Assembly: GCF_019457475.1 (NCBI RefSeq)
Contig: NZ_CP080413.1
Location: 620,001 to 684,000, forward strand
Source: Shewanella acanthi
Lineage (GTDB): Bacteria > Pseudomonadota > Gammaproteobacteria > Enterobacterales > Shewanellaceae
Direction: 5' to 3'
DNA: 64,000 nucleotides
The notes beneath the pieces are model-generated. The model saw nothing but the letters and a program-made list of their open reading frames with translations, ran no database searches and was not told where the DNA came from. Positions 28,761-36,111 of this stretch are shown here, one piece after another. How positions within the stretch are numbered: the stretch's first letter is position 1; each line of letters begins with the position of its first letter. Made by a program: the position numbers and the translations under genes.

Positions 28761-30086
28761 TTATCCGCATAGGCCGTATTTAGAACTGCAAACATTGATA
28801 TCAATTGATGCTGTAACTAAGTCGTATACCCGCCCGCCTTTGCCAGTCTTAGACCAATCAATGGCATCGTAGATAGTCATACCTGGAATGCCCCCTCGAG
28901 GCCCTAACATGCAAGAGCCTTGGTAAGCTTCTACATCGACGACAAAATCTCTTGTCGGTAGGCGAGAGTTAATCCCCAGCTTGCTGCTGGTTGAATAATT
29001 CTTATGGGTAACAAGTACACCATCTTCATTTTCAAACGGATGCTTAAGTTTGAATTTGCTTACAACGGGTTTAAATTGACGGCGATTTACATGACCAACA
29101 ATCATCCAATGGAACCATTTAGATACCATCGCCACTCTTTTTTCCCATTGTGCGACACGTTCTATTTCGGATGGGAATCTTGCAGCAATTTCAGCTAGTT
29201 CTTCTTTGTTTACCAAGATGCATGGCATACAGCCAACACGATTCATCCCTTGGAGATATAAAGGGTTTGGTTTAATGCCAAAGTATTTATACAGAGCAAA
29301 TACGTCTGCTGCCGTCCATTGATGAATGGGTAAAAAATTAAACAGTTGTCCAGCATTATTTCGTTTATCTTCGCTGAATCTTGGATAACTCGCGCGCTTG
29401 TCGGATTCTTCAGCCCTAACTCCCGACCACTGAATAACATCTTTTCCATCATCCAAAAGCGGGGACAACACTTTGTCGAAAACAACTTGGATTTTTAGTT
29501 CGTCAGTACAATATCGCTGCCGACCAATAGGGAAACCTCCATGCAATAGACACATGTCTAAAAATGGATTACCAGAGCGAACGAATGATGAGTTGAATGC
29601 TTCAATTGGCGACTCAAACTCGGGCAGACCTATTTTGGCGGCTGCACTTCGCCAATTTTCCGCAAATTTCGTGTCAGTTCGTGTGAGTGACGGCATCACT
29701 ATTCCACGATAAGCGCCTGCCTTAATCCGTTGCTTACCACTCCAATCTTTAATAACTCGCTCTTTTCGTTTATCAAACATTTCCTGCGGATAATCTGCAC
29801 TAACTATCTCAACCGGTAAGCCCCCACGCTGATGATGTAATGTTTTAATATGCTCAATAGTGAGGGGGTGCTCGTTACCTGTATCTGCTGCCACTGAACG
29901 GTAGTTGCCATCAGTGATTACATTTGCAAGTGCATCTGTAGCACCTGAGTCCTTACCTCCCGAGTTATTTACAATTACGACAGGCGATTCTAGATCTGCA
30001 TGTTCAAGATGGCGTTTATAAGCCTTTCTCACTTCTTCAATCTTTTGGCTCATATCACTGATAATTAACGCTGCTGACTGACTCAT
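28761..30086 (-). CDS. PAPS-reductase / DndC-like PP-loop ATPase family protein
   Basis: This is a 441-aa protein. An N-terminal PP-loop NNSGGKDSGATDA (about residues 40-50) binds ATP in the adenine alpha-hydrolase superfamily. Further motifs are RYCTDELKI, WSGVRAEESDKRASYP and a CxxC in RVGCMPCI, plus two C-terminal cysteines (CSSKYGLC), a set that could hold an iron-sulphur cluster as in DndC. Enzymes of this type activate a substrate by adenylation and move sulphur. Phage members are common but their function is not established. Next to a DNA methyltransferase, a role in DNA modification is a reasonable inference only. Confidence 0.8.
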   Translation of the reverse strand: MSQSAALIISDMSQKIEEVRKAYKRHLEHADLESPVVIVNNSGGKDSGATDALANVITDGNYRSVAADTGNEHPLTIEHIKTLHHQRGGLPVEIVSADYPQEMFDKRKERVIKDWSGKQRIKAGAYRGIVMPSLTRTDTKFAENWRSAAAKIGLPEFESPIEAFNSSFVRSGNPFLDMCLLHGGFPIGRQRYCTDELKIQVVFDKVLSPLLDDGKDVIQWSGVRAEESDKRASYPRFSEDKRNNAGQLFNFLPIHQWTAADVFALYKYFGIKPNPLYLQGMNRVGCMPCILVNKEELAEIAARFPSEIERVAQWEKRVAMVSKWFHWMIVGHVNRRQFKPVVSKFKLKHPFENEDGVLVTHKNYSTSSKLGINSRLPTRDFVVDVEAYQGSCMLGPRGGIPGMTIYDAIDWSKTGKGGRVYDLVTASIDINVCSSKYGLCG

Positions 30087-30523
30087 GCGGCTTGTTCCTT
30101 TTTGTAATGTTGGTCTTTCTTTTCAAAGCAAGAATCAGTTAGCTGATAACTTTTTGATTGAATCGCTAACTCGGTTTCAAGTTCGGCAATGCGAGCGTTG
30201 GCGGCGGCCAATTCGGCGAGCAGCTGCTTAACGCGGGTCTCGTTGCGAGTGATAAAGCGCTGCCAATCCATTTCTTTGATGGTCTCGACCGTGGCCATGG
30301 TCTTATTCAAGATCCCAAGGTTACGGTTTAGGTTGGATGGCTCGATGCCATGACGGGCGGCGCAGCGTTCTTCCTCCAAGGCCGTGGTGAGGTGCAGTTT
30401 CATGGCCTCAATGGTGGGCTCGGAGGTGATGCGGGTGAGCGAGAGCAGGGCATTAATCTTGGCCTCGCTTTCACTGCCTGGGAGCAGGTAAAGCATTTCG
30501 CGGGATTGTTTGGAGGCTGTCAT
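30083..30523 (-). CDS. Coiled-coil phage protein (146 aa)
   Basis: The protein is a helical N-terminal half (MLYLLPGSESEAKINALLSL) followed by a long heptad-patterned coiled coil (VKQLLAELAAANARIAELET). It ends KKEQAA overlapping the PP-loop gene start. No family recognised; it is probably an oligomeric accessory factor. Confidence 0.6.
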   Translation of the reverse strand: MTASKQSREMLYLLPGSESEAKINALLSLTRITSEPTIEAMKLHLTTALEEERCAARHGIEPSNLNRNLGILNKTMATVETIKEMDWQRFITRNETRVKQLLAELAAANARIAELETELAIQSKSYQLTDSCFEKKDQHYKKEQAA

Positions 30524-31140
30524 ACTGCCTCCTTGCGCTTAGTTTCGTATTCTTTCCAAGCCTGCGAGTCATTTGAATTTATACGCCATTCAATACTGCC
30601 GCTCTGGTTATAACCAACAGATCCGCCGTATTGAGCACCCTCAAAAGTGAACGTAGCTGAGCAATAACATTGAGGATAGTTGCCCCTAAATTCCGTAAAG
30701 GTTAAATCTGGACGCATAGAGATAACTAGCTGCTTGAAAAAATCCGCTTTTTCATTGTGTTGAGCTATCTCATGGAGGCGTGTTTCAAGGCAATGCTGAT
30801 TGCAGTAAATTAGGCCGCTCTTTTCAACTGGGACCAACTTAATGATTGTGCCATCACTGCCTTCAAAACCATCTTCAACCTCATCAATGGTTATCTTATG
30901 GCCACAATGATTGCACTCCATCCACCAACCGTTTTCTACCATTACCAGTGGAGGAACGCCGCCTTTAACGCCTGCGTATTGGTCTGCCCATTGCGCACGG
31001 CGGCAAGATTCTACTTCGTTAAATTCAAGATCTAACTCGCGGCCACCTATGCGGCGTGCCGTTGCCGAATTAGTTGCAAATACGATGCAACCATATTCAT
31101 CACCTTGCACTTGATATGCTTTAAGAGGTTTAGTGTTCAT
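30520..31140 (-). CDS. Zinc-ribbon-containing phage protein (206 aa)
   Basis: The middle holds a treble-clef/zinc-ribbon-like MECNHCGHK (about residues 74-82) and a second Cys pair, YCNQHC (about 112-117), that could complete a four-Cys site. The C-terminal third is beta-rich (CYCSATFTFEGAQYGGSVGY). The family is not recognised. RBS and start come from the recurrent junction. Confidence 0.6.
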   Translation of the reverse strand: MNTKPLKAYQVQGDEYGCIVFATNSATARRIGGRELDLEFNEVESCRRAQWADQYAGVKGGVPPLVMVENGWWMECNHCGHKITIDEVEDGFEGSDGTIIKLVPVEKSGLIYCNQHCLETRLHEIAQHNEKADFFKQLVISMRPDLTFTEFRGNYPQCYCSATFTFEGAQYGGSVGYNQSGSIEWRINSNDSQAWKEYETKRKEAV

Positions 31141-31694
31141 GCTGCCTCCTTGCTTTTGATGATTGGCAGTTGTGCAGCTGCGGCGCTAACAGCGGCAGCT
31201 GCTTCTATTCCATAGCCCCAAATATCGCCGTTTTCAGGATTCCAACGGTTTGGTGCTATCCACTCAATCGAAAGTTGTTTACCTTTTACGATGTAGTCAC
31301 GCATGGCACACACTAATTCGCGTAAGGTCCCGCCATGGTTAAAACCGCGCCAACTACCTTGGTAATGGGTATAAACCCGCGCTTTGGTATATTCATCAAC
31401 CACCCAAACCTTGCCGTTTTTATCGAGTTCAAGCGTTGCTATGGTGCCTTTGTAGTCAAAGAACTTGCGGCCATGTTCTGATATCACTTTGATGAGTGCG
31501 TTAGCGTGTTCAACCCGCTCGGTGATGATGGGTTCTGGTAGGTCGTAATAAGAGTCGCAGCCGCATTTAGGGCAAACTCGGTTATAAACCTTAAATGAAC
31601 GTGAGGCGTGTTTATGGTCTAAAACCTTGCTTAACTCTGACTCTCTACCCGTCCAGCGGCAGTAGCGGCGACTGCATTCAATACGTTGTTTCAT
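31137..31694 (-). CDS. Zinc-ribbon-like phage protein (185 aa)
   Basis: I chose the ATG at 31694 (MKQRIECSRRYCRWTG), since TAGGA lies 6 nt upstream; longer frames read into low-complexity sequence. Cysteines at residues 7, 12, 42 and 45 or so (CSRRYC and CPKCGC) form a likely zinc ribbon. The C-terminal half reads as a mixed alpha/beta domain (ATLELDKNGKVWVVDEYTK) with an Ala-rich end. Function unknown. Confidence 0.6.
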   Translation of the reverse strand: MKQRIECSRRYCRWTGRESELSKVLDHKHASRSFKVYNRVCPKCGCDSYYDLPEPIITERVEHANALIKVISEHGRKFFDYKGTIATLELDKNGKVWVVDEYTKARVYTHYQGSWRGFNHGGTLRELVCAMRDYIVKGKQLSIEWIAPNRWNPENGDIWGYGIEAAAAVSAAAAQLPIIKSKEAA

Positions 31695-31728
31695 ATGCAT
31701 TCCTACTTTCGTGAATGAGTGGCCGCGC

Positions 31729-31986
31729 TTAAGCAGCACGGTTGTGGATCTGGTCTTTCTTGGCCTCGTCGCGCTGCTTGTCGAGGTAGGCGGCGAGGTC
31801 GTTGACGTTGACCAACCAAGGGGCTTTGTTGCCTTCGCCACCACGGAAGGCGGGCACTGGCAGCTTGCCTGCTTTGGCGTAGTTGGCGGCGGTGCGTGGC
31901 TCGAGGGCAAAGTAGTCTTTGCTGATTTGCTCGAGCGGCACGATGGCTTTGTTGAATTGGGCCATGAGCAAAAAGGCGGTGTTCAT
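31729..31986 (-). CDS. PrtN-like (pyocin activator) family protein
   Basis: This 85-aa protein starts MNTAFLLMAQFNKAIVPLEQ and continues with ISKDYFALEPRTAANYAKAG and LPVPAFRGG...NVNDLAAYLDKQRDEA, the pattern of PrtN-type regulators. PrtN activates pyocin genes in Pseudomonas. Small phage homologues are usually predicted DNA-binding (winged/MerR-like) excision or regulatory proteins. Its position early in the PL operon would suit an excisionase-like or regulatory role, which is unproven. Confidence 0.75.
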   Translation of the reverse strand: MNTAFLLMAQFNKAIVPLEQISKDYFALEPRTAANYAKAGKLPVPAFRGGEGNKAPWLVNVNDLAAYLDKQRDEAKKDQIHNRAA

Positions 31987-32171
31987 ACTGGCTCCTTGGT
32001 TGGATTTACTTGCTCAGCTTGATTACGAGCTGCTTGAGCAAGGTGGATTTTTTTGGCTAACTTCCAGCCGTTTAGCACTGCGGTTAAAGCATTGCGCTCG
32101 TCGGGGTAGTCGGCTATCAGTTGTTCGGTGTCGGCGATTTGTTTATCGCAGTAGTCGGCGAGCGCGCTCAT
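31983..32171 (-). CDS. Small hypothetical phage protein (62 aa)
   Basis: I start at the ATG at 32171 (MSALADYCDKQIADTEQLIA) with AGGT 6 nt upstream; the longer reading frame upstream overlaps the preceding gene and is low complexity. The protein is helical and ends QVNPTKEPV. Its stop overlaps the PrtN-like start. Function unknown. Confidence 0.55.
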   Translation of the reverse strand: MSALADYCDKQIADTEQLIADYPDERNALTAVLNGWKLAKKIHLAQAARNQAEQVNPTKEPV

Positions 32172-32179
32172 GGTGTTAC

Positions 32180-32542
32180 CTATTGGTTTGCCGTTAATGA
32201 GGGCGCCAGTGATGCCATAAGGGTATGGACGTTGGCGGGGGCTTGGTCGTTGTTCCATACTGTGACGGTGCCATGTAAGCCCTGTTTTGGTTCGACGAAG
32301 CGCAGGCTGAAGCGGTTGCCGAGTTCGCCAGTGCGGCCAATAAACTGTTGATGAAAGGCGGGGCTTGGGTGATTGAAGGCTAGGTGCTTTACCAACTCGC
32401 CGCAGCGGGTTTGCACGCGGGGGCAATCCATTGGGTTTTGCAGCCCTTTTGCCAACGCCATGAGGCAGGCAAAGCGGATAGCAATTAGCAGACGGAACTC
32501 AGTGCGTTGTTTAGCTGATGTTTGCGTTTTATTGAGTATCAT
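32180..32542 (-). CDS. First gene of the leftward early operon, hypothetical (120 aa)
   Basis: This basic protein starts MILNKTQTSAKQRTEFRLLI after an AGGGA RBS and about 35 nt from the predicted PL transcript start. Its position is that of lambda N, but I see no arginine-rich N-type motif at the N-terminus beyond scattered Lys/Arg, so an antiterminator role is not supported. Function unknown. Confidence 0.55.
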   Translation of the reverse strand: MILNKTQTSAKQRTEFRLLIAIRFACLMALAKGLQNPMDCPRVQTRCGELVKHLAFNHPSPAFHQQFIGRTGELGNRFSLRFVEPKQGLHGTVTVWNNDQAPANVHTLMASLAPSLTANQ

Positions 32543-32565
32543 TTCCCTGTCCTCTGGTAACGTGT

Positions 32566-32634
32566 TTAAGTTTTCTTAATAGGAATTTAGGAAAAACTAA
32601 GTTTTACGTCAAGCATAAACTTAGGAAAACTTAA
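32566..32634 (-). promoter_or_regulatory. PL promoter with three repressor operators
   Basis: On the minus strand TTGACG (32607-32612) and TAAATT (32584-32589) are 17 bp apart. Three related 14-bp sites overlay it: TTAAGTTTTCTTAA (32566-32579, perfect palindrome around TTTT), TTAGGAAAAACTAA (32587-32600) and TTAGGAAAACTTAA (32621-32634). The last is identical to the site at PR. This is the layout expected for a CI-repressed leftward early promoter. Confidence 0.8.
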
Positions 32635-32680
32635 AATATTTTTGATTATTTTTTGTTTTCCTGATTTTTAAAGGTGGAAG

Positions 32681-32689
32681 TGTTATAAA
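32681..32689 (+). promoter_or_regulatory. Extended -10 promoter of the rex-position gene
   Basis: TGT followed by TATAAA lies about 25 nt before the start codon, with no clear -35. It is outside the operators, so the gene could be expressed in the lysogen. Confidence 0.45.
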
Positions 32690-32714
32690 TAAATCACTGA
32701 ACTAAGGAGGGTTT

Positions 32715-33848
32715 ATGGGTTTTGAGATTGTTTTTTGGGTGTGGGCATTTACAGCCATATTTTATCTAATCGTTTACGGTTGGCAGAAACTGGATACTTG
32801 GCTTGGGCGGGAGTCTAAAAACCGAGAAACAAATCACAATCACAGACACGAAGCTGCAATTAAACATGAAGATATGCTGTTAGGTATTGAAGGCAGCGAT
32901 GTTGTAGATGTCAATGATCTGGTAATTTTGAACAAAGGTGCGCCTTTTGAATTTGTTTTTTCCAATGTAGATCTTAAGGTTGCTAACTTTATTAGACAGG
33001 TGTTAGTTGATGCCCCTTTTTACGATGAGCATGAAGGTGCTTACAGATCTGTTTATATACTTTGTTATTTGTTTATTATTGAAAAAGTAAAGTGCACTAC
33101 TTTTGACTTGTTTTTGAATGAAGCCCAAAGTGAACTTTTGGATTTCCAAGAGTTAAAAACTGATTTAAATGTTTATGAGTTTTTAAAGAATAAAAAAATA
33201 TGCTTAGAAATGTTTAATCTTCCAAATTTAAAAATTGAAGATAAAGAACTAGAAAAAGTTGCTGATTTTATTAGAACACCTAATTTTATTGAAGATTGTT
33301 ATTACTTAAAGTTTTTAATGGATAGGTATAAGTTTAACGGTGTTCATGTTGTTGATGATAAAGATGATGTTTACTACGATAAATGGCATAGAGCTGTTAG
33401 GGACGGTTTCGCGCTTAGAGGGGACGATATCAGCCTTACTAAACTTGTAGAAATGCTCAGAGTAAAAGACATTAATGAGATGTTTGAGGACGTGATCACT
33501 CAAAAGTTACATAGAGTGAAGAAAGCACATGATTTTGCTATTAACCATCCTGAATTTAAAGAACGGTTATTTAAAAAATGGCCTTGTGAGAATTTGTTTT
33601 GTTTAAACTTAGAAAATGGAAAAGTTTTACAGGACTATTATGATTTCAACATAATTAAGTCAAAGTTAATTATTAACACGTATTTTATTGCTGAGCGCAA
33701 CTTACAACGTTTTAGTTACAATAGCAGGAACAAGCTAGGCATTGACATATGCGATTCATGCAAAAGTAAAAATATTAAAACAATTACTTTAACTTCAATT
33801 AAAACAGCACCACCATATTACATTGGTTGTTCGTGCCGTTTAAATTAA
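32715..33848 (+). CDS. Membrane-anchored protein of unknown function in the lambda rex position
   Basis: This 377-aa protein has a single N-terminal transmembrane helix (IVFWVWAFTAIFYLIVYGW) and a large probably cytosolic domain rich in Asp, Lys, Phe and Tyr. A C-terminal Cys cluster (CDSCKSK ... CSC) resembles a zinc ribbon. I do not recognise the family. Base composition is clearly more A/T-rich than its neighbours, suggesting separate acquisition. It has its own promoter and AAGGAGG RBS. It converges on cI and sits between PL and cI, where lambda carries rexAB. A lysogen-expressed exclusion or defence function is a plausible inference. Confidence 0.75.
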   Translation: MGFEIVFWVWAFTAIFYLIVYGWQKLDTWLGRESKNRETNHNHRHEAAIKHEDMLLGIEGSDVVDVNDLVILNKGAPFEFVFSNVDLKVANFIRQVLVDAPFYDEHEGAYRSVYILCYLFIIEKVKCTTFDLFLNEAQSELLDFQELKTDLNVYEFLKNKKICLEMFNLPNLKIEDKELEKVADFIRTPNFIEDCYYLKFLMDRYKFNGVHVVDDKDDVYYDKWHRAVRDGFALRGDDISLTKLVEMLRVKDINEMFEDVITQKLHRVKKAHDFAINHPEFKERLFKKWPCENLFCLNLENGKVLQDYYDFNIIKSKLIINTYFIAERNLQRFSYNSRNKLGIDICDSCKSKNIKTITLTSIKTAPPYYIGCSCRLN

Positions 33849-34538
33849 AACAGAATACCAGAATACTTTGCCGATAACCTTCACTTGCTGCACTTGATCG
33901 TGGCTTATGTGCTCGTCTGGCCATTCATCTGTGTTGTAGCTGCGTAGGCGCATGCCGCCACCTGGGAGGCGATAGAGCATTTTGACTCTTAACATGCCGT
34001 CATGGTTTATGGCGTACATCTTACCGTCGATGATATTGGTGCTGGCAGTATCGACCCCTACGGTTGATCCGTGTGGCAGAACGGGTTCCATACTATTGCC
34101 GTTCACCTTAACACAGGCCGCTGCATCAATACTGACACCTTGTTTTTTTAGGGTGGATTTGGCAAAGCGCAACTTAGGGCCATGGTATTCCCTGACCTCA
34201 CAAATGCCTGCGCCTGCTGCCAGTTCTACATCCATGTAAAACGGTACCTCTACTTCATCATCATGTAATGGGCTATCACTACCCCAAGTTTCCAAACCGC
34301 CTGCCCATTCGGCATTTGAAAGCGGTTTGGTTTGTTTTTCTTCACCTAAAATTAACCAATTAGGAGAGCACTCTAGTGCATCTGCTAATTTGTAGAGGTT
34401 TTTACCTTTAGGTGAGTAATCCCCAGATTCCCATTGTGAAATGGTAACACTTGAAACTCCAACCTTTTTTGCGAGTTGGAGTTGAGTCAAACCTAGTTCA
34501 TCTCTACGCGACTTAACGCGATTATTGAATGTTTTCAT
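33840..34538 (-). CDS. CI-like repressor, LexA/S24 autocleavage type
   Basis: This is a 232-aa protein with an XRE HTH domain at residues about 5-60 (LGLTQLQLAKKVGVSSVTIS), a linker and a C-terminal S24 peptidase domain. The catalytic Ser is in VNGNSMEPVLPHGS and the Lys in GMLRVKMLYRLPGG. A candidate Ala-Gly self-cleavage site is in VELAAGAG. It should maintain lysogeny and be inactivated by RecA after DNA damage. No Shine-Dalgarno precedes the ATG, so the transcript may be leaderless as for lambda PRM. Its end overlaps the convergent upstream gene by 9 nt. Confidence 0.92.
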   Translation of the reverse strand: MKTFNNRVKSRRDELGLTQLQLAKKVGVSSVTISQWESGDYSPKGKNLYKLADALECSPNWLILGEEKQTKPLSNAEWAGGLETWGSDSPLHDDEVEVPFYMDVELAAGAGICEVREYHGPKLRFAKSTLKKQGVSIDAAACVKVNGNSMEPVLPHGSTVGVDTASTNIIDGKMYAINHDGMLRVKMLYRLPGGGMRLRSYNTDEWPDEHISHDQVQQVKVIGKVFWYSVLI

Positions 34539-34558
34539 ATAGGTTAGCTTAAATCAAT

Positions 34559-34618
34559 TTGACTTAGGTTTTATTGATATTTATGCTTAGGAAAACTTAA
34601 ATTTTAAGGGTAACTTAA
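34559..34618 (+). promoter_or_regulatory. PR promoter and operators upstream of cro
   Basis: TTGACT (34559-34564) and TATGCT (34582-34587) are 17 bp apart. The site TTAGGAAAACTTAA (34587-34600) overlaps the -10/start region and is identical to one at PL. A second site TTAAGGGTAACTTAA (34604-34618) has 5-bp perfect half-sites around GGTAA and contains the cro RBS (AAGGG). Repressor bound here would block both transcription and, possibly, cro translation start. Confidence 0.8.
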
Positions 34619-34620
34619 AA

Positions 34621-34812
34621 ATGAAAACTTGCGATGCTGTTGAGTACTTCAAAGGTAAGTCAAAGTTAGCAAAGGCACTTGGTATTAACCCTGCTTCGGT
34701 TTCCCAGTGGGGTGAAGATGTGCCAGCGCTTAGAGCTTATCAACTTGAGCACTTAACTAATGGTCACTTAAAAGTTGGTGAACCTCATTTACTAAGCAAT
34801 GCAGCTGCTTAA
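34621..34812 (+). CDS. cro: Cro-like repressor
   Basis: At 63 aa (MKTCDAVEYFKGKSKLAKAL ... PASVSQWGEDVPALRAYQLE), this resembles the Cro/YdaS-type small HTH proteins of lambdoid phages. It is the first rightward gene, divergent from cI, and would compete for the same operators. The RBS AAGGGT lies inside the adjacent operator. Confidence 0.88.
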   Translation: MKTCDAVEYFKGKSKLAKALGINPASVSQWGEDVPALRAYQLEHLTNGHLKVGEPHLLSNAAA

Positions 34813-34853
34813 TTAACCATATTACTAAGTCTAATTGAGAAGGATTTTTTAGC

Positions 34854-35498
34854 ATGAAACCACAATCACGTTTGAATTTATTAATGAAAACTATTCATCG
34901 GGTACTTGAGTTGCCAAAGATGAGCCGATTTGCGTTAGCGATGGATTTTGTTACTGCAGTGCACCGCCTTGGTATGGCCGAACAATTAGCGGCAGAGGGG
35001 ATTAGTTTTGCCGCGACCAATGATGTGCATAACGATGCGCGGGTTAATGCGCAAAAGTTATTTCGCTGGCTGGGCCAGTATGAGGGACTGCATCCGCAGG
35101 TTGAGCGTTTATTTTATGTTGAACAAGCGCTAGTCGCTGCGTTACCTGAAGCCCTGCGGGTGCAGTATTTGAATGATGTGTTTGGCTGCACTGGGGTGAC
35201 GGTAATTGCGGATTCAATTCGTGATGGGCATGTGCTGAAAGTCGTTGATATGGCCGCCACGTTGACGAAAGAAAACTGTGAGGCACAGGTTGCCGTGATC
35301 CATTTAGGCCAAACCCCTTCGCGTGAACAATTGACTACTGCTCATCGCGAATTGCGCGAATCAGCTGCCACTACTCAAGCGAGCATGATGGCGCTGGAGC
35401 TGGCGTATCCGTTTTTAGCCGAGCATAGCGTAGTGCAATTGCATGCTAAGCAGGGCAATTGCACTGACAAGAATGAGAGCGTGAACGATGCCGGATAA
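34854..35498 (+). CDS. Phage protein in the CII position (214 aa)
   Basis: This is a mostly helical protein (LMKTIHRVLELPKMSRFALA, NDARVNAQKLFRWLGQYEG) with long alpha segments toward the C-terminus. It follows cro where lambda has cII, but I see no clear CII-type HTH and do not recognise the family. RBS AGAAGGA upstream. Its end overlaps the next gene by 11 nt. Confidence 0.6.
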   Translation: MKPQSRLNLLMKTIHRVLELPKMSRFALAMDFVTAVHRLGMAEQLAAEGISFAATNDVHNDARVNAQKLFRWLGQYEGLHPQVERLFYVEQALVAALPEALRVQYLNDVFGCTGVTVIADSIRDGHVLKVVDMAATLTKENCEAQVAVIHLGQTPSREQLTTAHRELRESAATTQASMMALELAYPFLAEHSVVQLHAKQGNCTDKNESVNDAG

Positions 35499-35679
35499 TG
35501 TGGACAGAGCCAATGAGTTGGCCGACTGGCATTTTCAATCGGCAATGACGACACGGCAACAACCCCCACTGCGGCGTTTTACAGGGGCGTGTTATTGGTG
35601 CAGTGAGAGCGTGTTAAGCCCCAAAACCTTTTGTGATGCTGATTGTCGTGATGATTTTGAGCGCAGTAAAAAGCGCTGA
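35488..35679 (+). CDS. Small zinc-ribbon protein (DUF2116-like)
   Basis: This 63-aa protein has a CYWC ... FCDADC four-cysteine zinc ribbon (about residues 35-57), then a basic helical end DDFERSKKR. Similar small Zn ribbons are common in phage early regions; the role is unknown. Translation is coupled by overlap with the upstream gene. Confidence 0.7.
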   Translation: MPDNVDRANELADWHFQSAMTTRQQPPLRRFTGACYWCSESVLSPKTFCDADCRDDFERSKKR

Positions 35680-35710
35680 TTTAACAAGTAAGACTAGGGA
35701 GAGAATGGCA

Positions 35711-35968
35711 ATGAAAGCTTATGACCCAGTTGTATCGATTAAAGCCCCTTTCAAGCATTGGGATGCACTAAATCAGTTAACTGATAACCCCTCGTTAGAT
35801 AACACCTCAACCCCTGAGGAAGATGCCGAGTTTACGCGCATTACCCGCAATCAAGAGATCGCGGCGATGGCCTGTGTGGCCAGAACGTCACCAACAACGA
35901 GTGCTGAGTCTGTTTGCTCGTTGCTATATGACGCTGGTTATCGATTAGTGAGCGCATCAAGCAAATAA
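35711..35968 (+). CDS. Small hypothetical phage protein (85 aa)
   Basis: I start at the ATG at 35711 with GGGAG 9 nt upstream; an ATG at 35705 is equally possible. The protein reads MKAYDPVVSIKAPFKHWDAL and later ITRNQEIAAMACVARTS. It is not recognised. The gene carries one copy of the dispersed palindrome ATCAGTTAACTGAT inside its coding sequence (35772-35785). Confidence 0.5.
   Translation: MKAYDPVVSIKAPFKHWDALNQLTDNPSLDNTSTPEEDAEFTRITRNQEIAAMACVARTSPTTSAESVCSLLYDAGYRLVSASSK
35772..35785. repeat. Dispersed palindrome copy 1 (ATCAGTTAACTGAT)
   Basis: This is a perfect 14-bp palindrome that recurs at 40494, 40546 and 52624 inside this prophage. Here it lies within a coding sequence. Confidence 0.8.
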
Positions 35969-35969
35969 G

Positions 35970-36007
35970 AAAGCCCGCTGAAGTTTGGCGACTGGACGCG
36001 GGCTTAA
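35970..36007 (+). promoter_or_regulatory. Hairpin before the replication genes
   Basis: AAGCCCGC (about 35972) pairs with GCGGGCTT (ending 36005) around a roughly 18-nt loop, just after the preceding stop. It is not followed by a clear T-run. It could be an attenuator or antitermination element (tR-like) ahead of the O/P genes; this is a guess from position. Confidence 0.4.
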
Positions 36008-36030
36008 TACCTATAAGAGAGGCAAATATT

Positions 36031-36111
36031 ATGTTACGCAGGCATTTGTATTGCGTCAAATATCCGCATGCGCACGACTCGCATAAAAGTGGGTTAGGGT
36101 GCGCATTATGA
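36031..36111 (+). CDS. 26-aa His/Cys-rich leader ORF
   Basis: The ORF is ATG at 36031 to TGA at 36109-36111, preceded by AAGAGAGG at good spacing. The product (MLRRHLYCVKYPHAHDSHKS...) has four His and two Cys. Its stop overlaps the start of the initiator gene (ATGA), so it could couple translation of that gene. It is short and may not be conserved. Confidence 0.45.
   Translation: MLRRHLYCVKYPHAHDSHKSGLGCAL

Noticed and set aside
32180..32542. Lambda N-type antiterminator as the first PL gene
   Set aside because: The position fits, but no arginine-rich N-terminal motif or boxB-like hairpin is evident.
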